Below, piece by piece: positions 34,860 through 47,409 of a stretch of 64,000 bases of DNA; position 1 is the first letter of the stretch, and each line of letters begins with the position of its first letter. Made by a program: the position numbers and the translations under genes. Under the pieces are notes generated by a model. It saw only the letters and a program-made list of their open reading frames with translations. It made no database searches and was not told the DNA's origin. The DNA is from Acholoe squamosa (Eukaryota; Annelida; Polychaeta; Phyllodocida; Polynoidae): positions 56,895,774 to 56,959,773 of the forward strand of contig OX439046.1 in the NCBI GenBank assembly GCA_949317995.1, written 5' to 3'.

Positions 34860-35140
34860 GTGTCCACACTCACATCCATCTATGTACATACATTCCCTTT
34901 TATCCACATACACTCACATGCCTCATGTCCACATGCACCCCCTCACACATCCACATCCTCTCTATGTCCACATCCCCTCTTAGTGCACACACACCTCCCT
35001 CTATATACACACCCACCTCCCTCTGTGTCCACACCCACCTCCCTCTATGTCCACACCCCCCTCTCTCTGTGTCCACACTTAACTTCCTATATGTCCACAC
35101 CCATCTACCTCTGTGTCCACACACACCTCTTACAGTGGCC
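34860..35140. repeat. 22-bp minisatellite, left block
   Basis: Tandem CCACCTCCCTCTATGTC-type units. Same unit and direction as 38405-39705. Confidence 0.9.
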
Positions 35141-35194
35141 CACAAGGGTCAAATTGAAAGAAAAGTAAAGAGTTGACTTTCACAAAAAAAGTTA

Positions 35195-38100
35195 GAGTCC
35201 AAAACCAATATTAATGTTCAAAGTCAATTTCATTTCATTGCTGTCAAACTGTCAAGGTGTCAACTCATGAAAACCAACTTGTGACAGGTATCTTTTAGCA
35301 TTGCATGGAGCACTCTATGTCTTTCTATATGAACAAAGTTTATACCAGCAACTACTGGGTAGCTATCGGTTCCCTCACACAATAACTGATGGTTCCACAC
35401 CAAGTAGTTGGTGGTTCCAGCATCCCATAACTGGTTGTTCCCACCCACTGTAACTGCGTTTCCACACCTATCCGCTACTGGCACTGGATCCCATACCAAG
35501 TAGCTGCTGGTTGCCACACCCAGCACTTGGTGGTTCCCATGCAGATTAGTTGCTGTTTCCTGTACCCAGTACATGCTGGTTCCCACATCCAGTAGCTGCT
35601 GGTTCCCATATAAAATGGTTCCTAACCCAAGTAGCTGCTGGATCCCACACCCTTGCTGGTTCTTGCACCCAGTACCTGCTGGCTTCCACATAGAGTAGCT
35701 GGTAGTGGTTCCCACATCCATTAGGTGCTGGTTCCTGCACCCACTTCCTGCTGGTTCCCAAATAGAGTGCCTGCTGGTTCCTACATCAGGTAATTGCGAG
35801 TTCTTAAAAGAGTAGCTGTCAAAATAAGTCAATTGGGTCAGGATAGGTCAAATTAGGTCAAATATGTTGAAAATAGGTTATATTGGTCAAAAGTATGTCT
35901 ATTCGGGTAGCATAGGTCAAATTATGTCAAATATGGTGAAAATAGGCCAAATTGGTCAAAAGCAGGTCAATTAGGGTAGGATAGGACAAATTAGAGTAAA
36001 TATGGTGAAAATAGGTCAAATTGGTCAAAAGTATGTCTATTCGGGTAGCATAGGTCAAATTATGTCAAATATGGTAAAATAGGCCAAATTGGTTAAAAGC
36101 AGGTCAATTAGGGTAGGATAGGACAAATTAGATTAAATATGGTGAAAATAGGTCAAATTGGTCAAAAGTAGGTCAATAAGGTCAGGATAGGTGAAATTAA
36201 GTCAAATAGGGTGAAATTAGGTCTAATTGATAAAAAGTAGGTCGATAAGGGTAGGATAGGTCAAATTAGGTCAAATATGCTGGAAAAATATGTAAAATTG
36301 GTACAAAAAAGGTCAAATAGGGTAGGATAGGACAAATTAGAGTAAATATGGCGAAATTAGGTCAAATTGGTCAAAAGTAGATAAATAATGTCAGGATAGT
36401 TGAAATTAAGTCAAATAGGGTGAAATTAGGTCTAATTGATAAAAAGTAGGTCGATAAGGGTAGGATAGTTCAAATTAGGTCAAATATGCTGGAAAAATAT
36501 GTCAAATTGGTAAAAAGCAGGTCAAATAGGGTAGGATAGGACAAATTAGAGTAAATATGGTGAAATTAGGTCAAATTGGTCAAAAAAAGATAAATAATGT
36601 CAGGATAGTTCAAATTAAGTCAAATAGGGTGAAAATAGGTCTAATTGGTAACAAGTAGGTCAATAAGGGTAGGATAAGTCAAATTAGGTCAAATATGGTG
36701 AAAACCAGTCAAATTGGTCAGAAATAGGTCGATAAGGTCAAAGTAAATCAAATTAGGTCAAACATGGTGAAAATAGGTCGAATTGGTTAAAAGTAGGTCA
36801 ATTAGGTCAGGATGGGTCAATTAAGGTCATATATAGTGAAAACGGGTCATATTGATCAATAGTAGGTCAATTAGGTCCAATAAGGTCAGGATAGATCAAA
36901 TATGGTTGAAATAGATCAAATTGGTCAAAAGTAGGTCAATTTTGTCAAAATGTAAGGTATGATAGGTGAAGTAAGGACAAATATGCTGGAAATAGGTAAA
37001 AGTAGGTCATTTAGGTCAAATTATGTCGAAATTTGTCAAAATAAGGTCGACTATGACTATTTTTGACCAATCTGACCTATATTTGACCTAATATGACCCA
37101 TTCTAACCTACTTTGACCTAATCATGCTACTTTTGACTGATTTGACCTATTTTAAGATATTTGACCTAATTTGAACTATCCTTACCTAATTGACCTTCTT
37201 TTGAACAATTTTACCTATTTTGACCATTATTTGACCTAATTTGACCTATCTTAGCCTGATTTGACCTACTGACCTACCTTTGACCAATTTGACCTACTTT
37301 TACCATATTTGACCTGATTTAACCTCCTTGACCCACCTTTAACCAAATTGACTTATTTTCGCCATATTTGACCTACCTTAGCCTACTTTGACCTACTGGA
37401 CCTAATTTTGACCAATGTGATCTATTCTTACCACCGTTGACCTAATTTGATAGAATTTGACCTGATTGACCCATTTCCAACCAATTTGACATAATTTATC
37501 CTAGTCTGACCTAATTTCATTCAATTTTACCTACTTGGAACCAGTTTGACCTATTTCGACAAATTTTAACTATCTTGACTGCTTATGACCTAGTTTAACG
37601 CAAATTTCCCAATTTGCCCATTTTTGACTTATATGACCTTTTTCATCCAGAATTTATCCAGATCACTCTTTTGCTACTAGGAATGGGAACAGGTAGCTAC
37701 TCTATATCGGAACCAGCAGCAACTGGATATGGGAACAAGTAGCTACTGTATGGGAACCAACAGCTACTGTTTTCAGAACTAGCAGCTACCTGATGTGGGA
37801 ACCAGCAGGCACTCTATTTGGGAACCAGCAGGTAGTGAGTGCAGGAACCAGCACCTAATGGATGTGGGAACCACTACCAGTTACTCCATGTGAAAGCCAG
37901 CAGGTATTGGGTACAAGAACCAGCAAGGGTGTGGGATCCAGCAACTACTTGGGTTAGGAACCAGTTTATATGGGAACCAGCAGCTACCTGATGTGGGAAG
38001 CAGTAGCTACTGTATGTGGGAACCAGCATGTACTGGGTACAGGAAACAGCAACTAATGTGTATGGGACTACCAAGTGCTGGGTGTGGGAACCAGCAGCTA

Positions 38101-38402
38101 CTTGGTATGGGATCCAGTATCAGTAGCTGATTGGTGTGGAAACACCAGTTACAGTGGGTGGGAACCACCAGTTATGGGATGCTGGAACCAGCAGCTACTT
38201 GGTATGGAACCATCAGTTATTGTGTGAGGGAACCAATAGCTACCCAGTAGTTGCTGGTATAGACATATAGAAAGACATAGAGTGTACCATGCAAAGCCAA
38301 AAGATACCTGTCACAAGTGGGTTTGCATTCATGAGTTGACACCTTGACAGCTTGACAGCAATGAAATGAAATTGACTTTGAACATTGATTTTGCTTTTGG
38401 AC
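35195..38402. mobile_element. 3.2 kb palindromic (foldback-like) element
   Basis: Structure from the left: a 150-bp unique arm (from AGTCCAAAA, with CAATTTCATTTCATTGCTG), an array of about 25-bp units containing GCTGGTTCCCACA (35340-35790), an AGGTCAAATT array (35815-37035), its inverse TTGACCTA array (37036-37640), the inverse GGTTCC array (37675-38240), and the inverse unique arm ending near 38402. The two sides are complementary, but the left AGGTCA array is about twice as long as the right. No coding content; the 190-codon minus ORF at 35260 is just translated repeat. Confidence 0.85.
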
Positions 38403-38404
38403 TT

Positions 38405-39705
38405 TTTGTCCACACCTGCCCTCCCTCTATCTTCCTACCCATCCCCACTATGTCCACACCCAAAGCTCTCTGTGTCCACACCCACCTCCCTCTGTGTCCA
38501 CTCTCATGTCCCTCTATGTTCACACCCACCTCCCTCTATGTTCACACCCACCTCCCTCTATGTCAACACCCACCTCCTTCTATGTCCACACCCACTTACC
38601 TCTTTGTCCACACTCACTTACCTCTTTGTCCACAACCACTGACCTCTTTGTTCACACACACCTCACTCTTTGTACACACCAAACTCCCTCTATGTCAACA
38701 CCCACCTCCCTCTATGTCCACACCCACCTCCTTCTGTGTCCACACCCCCACCTCCCTCTATGTCCACACCCATCTCCCTCTCTGTCCACTGTCACCTGCC
38801 TCTATGTCCACACCCACCTCCCTCTGTGTCCACACCCACTTACCTCTTTATCCACACCCCACCTCCCTCTGTGTCAACACCCACCTCCCTCTGTGTCCAC
38901 TCTCACATTTCTCTATGTTCACACCCACCTCCCTCTATGTTCACACCCACCTCCCTCTATGTCCACACCTACCTCCCTTTGTGTCCACTCTCACCCCCCT
39001 CTATGTCTACATAAACCTCCCTCTTTTTCCACACCAACTGCCTTCTGTGTCCACTCTCACCTCTCTCTATGGCCACATACACATCCCTCTTTGTCCACAC
39101 CCATCTCCCTCTTTGTCCACTCTCACCTTCCTCTATGCCCACACTCACATCCCTCTGTGTTCACACCCACCTCCCTCTATGTCTACACCCACTTACCTCT
39201 TTGTCCACACCCACTTACCTTTTAGTCCACACCCACTCACCTGTATGTCCACACCCACCTCCCTCCATTTCCACACCCACCTCCCTCTGTGTCCACACCA
39301 CCTCCCTCTGTGTCCACACCACCTCACTCTTTCTCCACTCTCTCCTCCCTCTATGCCTAACCTCACATCCCTCTGTGTTCACACTCACATCCATTTGTGT
39401 CCACTCTCATCTCCCTCTATGTCCACATCCATTTGCCTCTTTGTCCACACCCACCTCCCTCTGTGTCCACATCCACCTTCCTCTATGTCAGCACCCACCT
39501 CACTCTGTGTTCACATCCACCTCCCCTATGTCCACGGCCACCTCCCTCATTATCCACACCCACCTCCCTCTATGTCAACACTCAATTCCCTCTTTGTTCA
39601 CACCCACCTCCCTCTGTGTTTACACCCACCTCCCTCTGGGTCCACACCCACCTCCCTCTGTGTCCACTCTCACCTCCCTCTATGTCCACACCTACCTCCT
39701 TCTGT
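38405..39705. repeat. 22-bp minisatellite, right block (1.3 kb)
   Basis: About 59 copies of a 22-bp unit. Because 22 is not divisible by three and the unit lacks stops, all three forward frames stay open and show a 22-residue period, including a 452-codon ORF. Not a gene. Confidence 0.95.
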
Positions 39706-39709
39706 TTGG

Positions 39710-40660
39710 TTTGGCATAACCTAGTGAGTAATGGATATACCATTTGTCTTTATAGGTGCATGAAGTTGGACCAATGAAGACCTGGAGGCAACATCCTACT
39801 AAGTGGTTCAAGAGGACAACACGTTCTACTCCATATGATTTTTTCAAAATTTTCAAAGGTTCTCTAAAATTGTTATTTGACATGTATGCACATATTTGCA
39901 AATGATTTTTTCTGATATCCCAAGCAGGAAATGAACATTCCTAACACCCACCAGTGAAAACCCAGCAAAGAATAATTGCTTTTCAGTGACCATGATCACT
40001 GAATGGTTGATAGTATGGAGAAACAATGAATTTCTACAACATGCTTGGCAAAGTCCTAGATTTTTTTTTGGTTTTTTGTGGCCCGTAGCCTTTAACCATT
40101 ACAGCTATGTAATAATGCTATCCGTAGTATCAAGCACATCTAACAAACTGTGAACAGGTCAGCTTGACTCGTACACCTGGCCTTCAGAACTGGTCATGTG
40201 ACCATAGCACTGAGACACACACAGAGGACCTGCCCTCCCCCCACTTGGCCCTTCATAGGATGTGTTACAGTTACTGATTGTTAATATTTATGGGTCTTTT
40301 TGGGCAAACAAACCAATGCATTAAGTTGACCTTTGGGTAAGATGACTAGGATGCACTTACCTGAAAACTATACACACATTGCAATTAGATCTTAATCTCT
40401 TGTTGTACATGTTAAATCATGTAATTTACATACCAATCATAGGAGCATTCCATATAGTCATCTAACAATATCCTATCTAATATATTCTAATATATTGAGG
40501 AGCTTCTACTCATGGTGTAGTCACCTAACCATGTGTTGCCAATGTCTGCCTGCAGCTAACCACCCTGTGACATCACAGAGGCCTAACTGTAACACACCCT
40601 AATGGTCACGACTTTGACAGCTCTCATACCCCCTCCTCCACAGTAGGGCCGCACACACCT
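39710..40660. other. No gene established
   Basis: One exon-like fragment at 40159-40257 (+) lies between an AG and a possible donor, but has no recognised similarity. Confidence 0.3.
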
Positions 40661-40661
40661 C

Positions 40662-41363
40662 TTAACCCTTCAAGGGCCTCTGATGCATTAATGCATCATG
40701 TCCATTGGACATCATGATGCACCAATGTATGAAGTGCATATTAGGAGTACAAAGTGACATGGCATTGGTTAATTGGAGTCTTAGAATGGAAAACAAGCAA
40801 GTCATTCCCATATTAGGAGCCCAGTCACATAGTATTGTTATATTTGGAGCAGTTACTGCTACAAATACACATGTTGCAGACTGGTAATACCTACACAGCC
40901 GTTGTTCTGTTTACTGGTGTCTATTTTTACACATCCCAGGTCACTTCAGGTACATACAGAGTGATTGGTGGTTTTGGGTTTTAGGTATTTAACACAAGGC
41001 AATCCTGGATAGTCATTGGTAGGTGTCACACACTGCTATTTTACAGGCTGGGGTTATATGTATACATGTTTATTTTAGTAATTGTTAATGTGGGTTAGAG
41101 TTTTAGCACAAGGTGATCCTGGACAGTCAGCAGTACTGGGGTAGGCATCACACACTGCTATGTACAGGCTGGTTCTATATTTTAGTGGTTGGTAAGGTGG
41201 GATTAGAGTCTGCATGCTCTCCAACACTTAATTGGAGCATTATGCCGACCCTTTTGCAGTGTGTGTATCATCTCATATGGTCATCATGATGCATGAATGT
41301 AGCATCATGATGACCGATGGGCATGATGCATTAATGCATTAGTGGTCCTTCAAGGGATGTAAT
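40662..41363. mobile_element. TIR element with long imperfect inverted ends
   Basis: The left end TTAACCCTTCAAGGG is followed by TGATGCATTAATGCATCATG; the right end reads the complement, GCATTAATGCATTAGTGG then CCTTCAAGGGATG. About 70 bp of each end is complementary. The interior ORFs look non-functional. Confidence 0.7.
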
Positions 41364-41774
41364 GGTTGGTGAGTTGGGATGTAGTGGTTCAGGTTGGTGA
41401 GTTGATGCATTTGATGCATGGCCATCAAAATTTATATAATGCCAAACTATAGTCCATACCTGATTACTTGTCACTTGTACATATAATAACTGCAACCTAT
41501 AGTCCATACTTAACACATGTAAACAGATTCATTTCCCTTGGACTATGGGCAGAAGGAGGGGTCAGCTAGTGCTGGAGGAATGGATAGGCTTGTAGCTTAC
41601 TGCCGGTGGGGGACCCATTCATATTTTTGAGATACAGAACCTTTAATATTATGTAGGATTATGCAGTAATTTGTCACATTATTCTCCATATTCATATCCA
41701 AAAGTTGACAGATTTTTTCATAACTTCCTGAGCACTTAGATTATAAGCATATCTTTGTAATGAATGAAGTATCA

Positions 41775-41925
41775 ACATATAGTCCAAGTGGTAACACATT
41801 TGACTCTATATCAAGAGATCTTGGGTTCTATTTTATGCCAGGGAATGTAAGAACATCTGTGAGCCAGCAAGCAGAAATGAGGGTTCCTGCAGGATTTAGT
41901 ACCTGTTTTAGCCACCAGGGGGCAC
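41775..41925 (+). mobile_element. tRNA-like (SINE head) sequence with CTCF-like motif
   Basis: AGTCCAAGTGGTAACA resembles a tRNA A-box region and TTGGGTTCTATTTT a B-box about 45 bp later, in tRNA-like spacing. CCACCAGGGGGC follows at 41912-41923. The cloverleaf is decayed, so this is probably a tRNA-derived repeat, not a tRNA gene. Confidence 0.45.
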
Positions 41926-41929
41926 TACT

Positions 41930-44085
41930 ATGGGCTAGAATAGGAAAAATATGCCTAAAACTGCTATAGGCTACTTTTTTATGGACAATCCAATGATTTT
42001 TTTTATAAAACATTCTATTTTTGGGGGAAAGGGTCCATATTTGGCATTAAAAAGAATGTTTTTGGGCCAAAATAGGCATTTTTGTTGATTTCTGTTGGCA
42101 TGGAAACATTATTTTCATTCTAAATAAGAAAATCGATGATCCCATTTGAAGGAACATTTCATAAGGTCCACTATGGTGTTAACAGAATGAAAATACCGTT
42201 TCTACATCAAGAGTTATGGGCAAAAGAATGAAAATTTATGCTTATTTAGCTAATTAGCATAAATTATGCTAATTACAGATGTATCTCATGACCAATGGGA
42301 CTTACGGCTTATTGACACTCACAAAATGGTCATACCTACCCATATTTAGCAAGCCATTCCTCCAAAACTAACAGGAGTATCTTCTCATGCAATATATCAC
42401 TGTAAAGCTAGTGATCTGAATTTTAAAGTTGACTTCTAGCATGGAGCACCCTTTCTCCTTGCCTCTACACATCTATACAAATATTTTGGGAACATTTCGA
42501 TTTTCTTTTTTTTAATTTGGCTACCATAAAACGTTTTTTAATGTTTGTCAACATTTTTTCATCATCCAATTGATGTTTCTGGGACAAACCCCCTCTCTAT
42601 CAAACGGTTTTTACTAACCCTGTTATTAAGCTATACTATCATAGAATGTGTTTGTCTGAAATATAGACAGATTGCAACCCCTCTTTTCCCTCTCCTGCAA
42701 AACTTGAAATATGCAGATACAACCTTGTTGCACTGAGGCAACGACATATGGATGAAAATCAATATGAAAAGCAAATGCTGTCATTCACTGTTAGTATCAA
42801 AGACACACAAAAACAATCTATTATCCAATAATTTGTAATACACTAATGAGGTTTATTATATAGAAGTCATTCTACCCAATTTACAAATTGATATTCATGT
42901 AGTAGATTAATTTGTTATCATTCCATAATAAAACTGATTTAAACTAAAACTTTCCCAAAAATATTATTTAGATGACTTGTTTAAAGATAAGTGGAATTTT
43001 TATCAGTGGTCTCATGCATTGGTCATTTGAATTTGTGTAGAAAAGTAATTTTTTTTTAATTTAAATTTATTTTGAATACTTTGCAAATTTTGAGGGGCCC
43101 AGATAAACTTGCTTTATAATTGAGGCTGGTGCCCCTTTTCCTATGCCCCTGATTCATGTTCCACTTGAAATAACTACTACCCACACATTCACTTTAACTC
43201 ACGGGCATGTACTTTTGTTTTCTTTATGCAGGTAGTCAATTGCAACACAGGAGCTTGATGAAATCTGCTAGATAGCACATATTAAGAGAGGTACTCCAGA
43301 GAAGAGGGCTGGCTGAAAAACAGCACAGTGGTGCCACCCATATGATATTTTTATTGCTGTCATAGATGTTCTGTCAGAAATAAGATACATTAAGTATGGC
43401 TATTTAGGGAAACCAAACTTTGAGAGGCTTGCATTGTTGATTCCTGGATTCATCATGCCTTTTTTGGTAGATTTGAATAAAAAGATTCAGACATACAGTC
43501 TTGAATTCTAAACAAAAGAAAATGTAGTTACAATACCCTGTCTATAAGGTGCACCCCACATTTAAGGCACACCCAGACCTTTGTAATATGATAAAAGGAT
43601 ATGTAAATATTGTATATTTTATTCTAATCAATGGATCTTCAAAATTCAAGAACCAATAGCCATCTCAGTGCTTCCTTCATCCACCTTTACCACTGAATGT
43701 GGATGGGGGAATATTGCAGAGACTTTGGGGGAAAATTTACTCCCAGAGAGAAAATGTACTCCCAGTTTTGCTGCATCTAGAAGATGCACCAAAGGGCAAT
43801 TCTTGCATATAAGACATGCCATATACATGGTGTATTACAGTATAATATTGCAAAGGCATTTTATGCTATGTTCCTGCCCCCTGGTGGCCAAGACTAGAAT
43901 TTCAAATCCTCTATGTAAGAATGTATGGTAGTAATAGCAGTGTAGATGTAAGGGTAAATGGTTTTCCATGTTAAAAATCAATTATCAAATTGAGATCACA
44001 CCTTTCAGTGTTATATTGCGTAAGAAAATACTCCTGATAGTTTGAGAGAAATAGCTTGCTAGATATGAACCCATGAGTATTTGAG
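41930..44085. other. Intergenic, AT-rich
   Basis: No supported gene. Contains a fragment of the 22601-22949 family (43085-43152) and a CTCF-like GCCCCCTGGTGG at 43876-43887. Confidence 0.4.
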
Positions 44086-44087
44086 CT

Positions 44088-44275
44088 TCCCTAGCCCACT
44101 TAAAAGGGTCTATTTCTCCTCTTTCCTATCCCCTCAGGATGTGTGTGGTGCACATATGCGCGGGCACCAACACATTCCCCTGTGAAATTGTGTAAGTAGT
44201 TCTCGCCATGAATATGACCTTAGCTGTCGAAATGGCGTTAAACATCTATTACTCACTCACTCACCCATGAGTATT
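44088..44275 (+). mobile_element. SINE-like repeat copy 3 (most complete)
   Basis: About 188 bp from CTTCCCTAGCCCACTTAAAA to the (TCAC)n tail. The same family as copies 1 and 2; the head extends as far as in copy 2. No clear A/B-box pair at its head. Confidence 0.85.
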
Positions 44276-45424
44276 TATAACCATATTCCCAATCTCAATA
44301 TGTTCTAGCTCTATTTGGCCTTGAAATACATCCATTTATTTCATTATAACTTCTGGTGTGAGAATGGTATGTTCTTTCTGCCTTCACCATAGTAAACCAT
44401 GGAACTTTCCCACAAATGGGTTCCTTGATTTTCTTTTGCTCCTTTGTGCTCCCTTGTACTCCCTTGTGGCAAAATTAGGAAATAAATCTAGCACGGGCTA
44501 GGCACCAATTCTGTTTACCTGTTCGAGACTATATGTGTGATGAAAAACCTGAATATTTTCATTGCGGTGGAGCTTACTCTATTCAATATGCTGATGCTGG
44601 CTTTTTTAAGGTAGATGGCTCTAATGCCAATCATGTTCTCTGTGCAGGTTTCTGCACATGTGTACTTCTCTATGGCTAGTGAACGACTATACAAAATCAT
44701 AGCAGGCCCATGAAGCTGAGGTGAACTCTCAATCTTCTGTGTCTACACCAGGCACACTAACTAGTTAGGCCACAAAGCCAGCTGGCGGTGTGGGGGTTTA
44801 TGAGCAGTATTTAGCCTGCATGATGTAATTCTATTATTTTCAGGAGATTTTCAATGTGGAAAAACAATTCAAAAATGCATGGGACCACATGATGGTAATA
44901 TATTTTCTGGGTACAGAAAGTTGATGAAAATATTCTGGGAAAGTAAGCCAAAAAATTAGCTACTCTTTAATGAGATTCCATGCAAATTATGGCAAAACAC
45001 TGTATAACCCTATGGTAGATTCATAGATAAATATCTCATAAACTAGCATGGGACCCTATGCTAGTTTATAAGACTGCTTTCTTTGTACTATTAGAAAGAG
45101 AAAGTAATTACAAACATCTGGCGAAAATTTAGCTACTTTTAGCCTATGGGCGCCATCCACCTTCCCCATTTATTGCCCCCATTCTAGATGTATTTATTAC
45201 CCAAATAAAGGCTCAAATCAAAATATAAGTCAATGTGTCTAGTTTTGTGTGAATCTCTATATTGCTCAGAATCTATCAATCGAAATGATGGCGTTTCAAG
45301 GCTAGATCTACATCAAAGACAAATACAATGAGGAAAGTCTCATCATAGGAATACAAACTATCGATTTCAAATCTTAAATTGAGGTTAGAAGTGGGGGTTA
45401 TTTGCAAAAGTATTTTCAATATTC

Positions 45425-45590
45425 CCGTGATATCACGTGAATTTACTGTCATTTCACGTGATCCCGTGATATCACGTGAATTTCTGCTCACAGAATCCCG
45501 TGAATTCACGTGTAAAATTCACGGGAATTCACGGGAACGACACCAGTTCAACACGTGATTTTACTGGTGAATTCACGTGAATTTGTTTCA
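45425..45590. repeat. Palindromic CACGTG-rich tandem repeat
   Basis: Variants of CCCGTGATATCACGTGAATT, themselves near-palindromes, with six exact CACGTG sites at 45434, 45455, 45473, 45507, 45552 and 45574. The NSRDITG-repeat ORF on the minus strand is a by-product. Confidence 0.85.
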
Positions 45591-45597
45591 AGGGCTA

Positions 45598-45712
45598 GGT
45601 TGGCTTCATGGCCACAGGTTCTATTCCTGCCTTTTTGGCTTCATGGCCACATAGGTTCGATTCCTGCCTTTATGAATGTCCAAAGGTAATGGCAACGTAG
45701 GTTCAAATCCTG
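45598..45712 (+). repeat. Duplicated tRNA B-box-like block
   Basis: GGCTTCATGGCCACA then GGTTCTATTCCTGCC, repeated with GGTTCGATTCCTGCC, and a third GGTTCAAATCC. Resembles duplicated tRNA 3' halves; no full cloverleaf. Confidence 0.4.
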
Positions 45713-45799
45713 GTGTCAGAAGTTTTGAAAATGGCTTTTCTATTATTTCTCATTAGGGTAGGCTCAAACCTAATGTAATTCTAGGTTTTAGAATGTAAA

Positions 45800-47300
45800 T
45801 AGCTTAGATGTGTCAAGAGGTTTCTTTGATACTTCCTTGCATGTGAAATCATGTGAAGTTGTTCTAAACATTCTGGAATGTGTTCAGGACAAAACGTTTT
45901 CAGATGATTCCACGTAGGAGGACAGGTCTATGTAGTTGATACCTAGAGACTATGTTCATTTAGGATTACACACATGTCTGTGTTCACTGGGTTTCCTCCC
46001 CCCCCACCTCCTTACCACTATGCTCTCTCCCTTCTTACATTTCAACCCCTCCTCCTGTCTCTCTCCTTTGTCATCTCCATTAACTTTCCCTTCATTTTTC
46101 CTCTACAACCCTTCACTCCTATCTGATGTATATTTCCTGTTTACTGCTGTCCTCCCTGCCTCCCTCCCCACCCCTTGTGCCCCATACCCGACCTTGACCC
46201 TACCCTACTGCCTTCTATCACATCAGCTCCTATTGTGGTATTGACTGCAGGGCGGCTTGTTCTACAAGCCCTGGAGGAGCATTACAGCAGTGGGGGGGGG
46301 GGGCAGTCTCAGACAGACCCCTCGGCCTCCCTCCCTCCCAGTACTCACCCTCAGCCACCCTGTGTAAGATACCCCTATCCTCTGTACCTGACATCTCAAA
46401 GTGCTCAACCCCTTGGGCAGCATGATGATTTAATATCCCAATAGCCATTTCTGCATTTTTGCATCATTGCTGACTCCTCGAGGTTGATACTCTCCCAATG
46501 AATCACCTCCTGACACTGCCCCGAATGCTACAAGTCCTGACACCATGGAGAGGCATAAGTTGCCGGGAGATAGGTGAGAGGCAGTGACAGATATCTGCAG
46601 TAATAGTGAGACACCCTGGAGGACCTGCATAAGCCCTGGAGGTCTCGTCACATGAGGATTCAGCATTAGGCCTCCACACCCCCAAGTACAGCAAGCAGCA
46701 AAATGGGCCTTCACAGGCCACCAGTATACCACCAGGCCGCTATGACACCCTTTAACCCTAAAAAGGCACATAATAATGTAGTGCACTTGTATACCATGTT
46801 CATTTGTACTTGTGATACCTGTCTATTGTGCAAAAGTAATAGTAAGATTTGCACAAATTAATTTATTTGAAACTGGCTGATACCATGATGTGGCCTGATA
46901 GACTAAAAAAATGAAGAAAAGATAATCAGCACTTTATCACATGCACCATGTCAGATTGAGCCTGTGTAAAAAGGAGCTACATTTTATTGTGTTATCTAAC
47001 ATATAATTTGCCCACATTAGATTATTTTGACTTGACATCGTACTACCGCTATCTTTGCAAAGGGCCGCTATCTGTAGTACTACATGTTGAGAGAGGTAGT
47101 TCAGTCAGTCGCTATCCATATGAATATGATACTATCGGTATCAAGTCAAGTGTACCAAACAGGTGTTATCTCCATCAAAGATTATATTGCCCCTGTGCTT
47201 TGTTATAGTGTACCAGTAGAGCTTGGTTACCTCAAAGGTTTTACGGCTAGGTTTCTACAATAATGTCAATTTTTACAGATAATAGTTAGAGGGGTACAAC
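45800..47300. other. No gene established; exon-like fragments
   Basis: 46230-46445 (+) follows a good acceptor (ttgactgcag) but contains a G run that makes the frame unreliable; 46430-46786 (-) has a 118-codon ORF of ordinary composition. Neither has a recognised domain. Confidence 0.3.
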
Positions 47301-47309
47301 ATTATAGTG

Positions 47310-47405
47310 ATCATCTTTACACAGATAGTGGTTGGATGGTCAGCCTCTGTGTTTAATGATTAATTATAAGATAGTGGTCGTTTAAACAGATAGTGGTTGA
47401 AAACA
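47310..47405 (+). repeat. CAGATAGTGGTTG repeat, cluster 1
   Basis: Two ACAGATAGTGGTTG units with GGATGGTCAGCCTCT between. The same units recur at 49440-49575 (inverted), 50225-50315, 62055-62195 (inverted) and 62285-62405. Confidence 0.75.
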
Positions 47406-47409
47406 TCTT

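Noticed and set aside
35260..35832. 190-codon minus ORF with GTS/GNQ repeats
   Set aside because: Translation of the 25-bp GGTTCC array in the palindrome arm.
38366..39724. 452-codon ORF with SLYVHTHLPLCPHPP repeats
   Set aside because: Produced by a stop-free 22-bp minisatellite; all three forward frames are open with the same 22-residue period.
45276..45509. Minus ORF with NSRDITG repeats
   Set aside because: Translation of a palindromic CACGTG tandem repeat.
45598..45712. tRNA gene
   Set aside because: B-box-like motifs only; no cloverleaf, acceptor stem or A-box at correct spacing.
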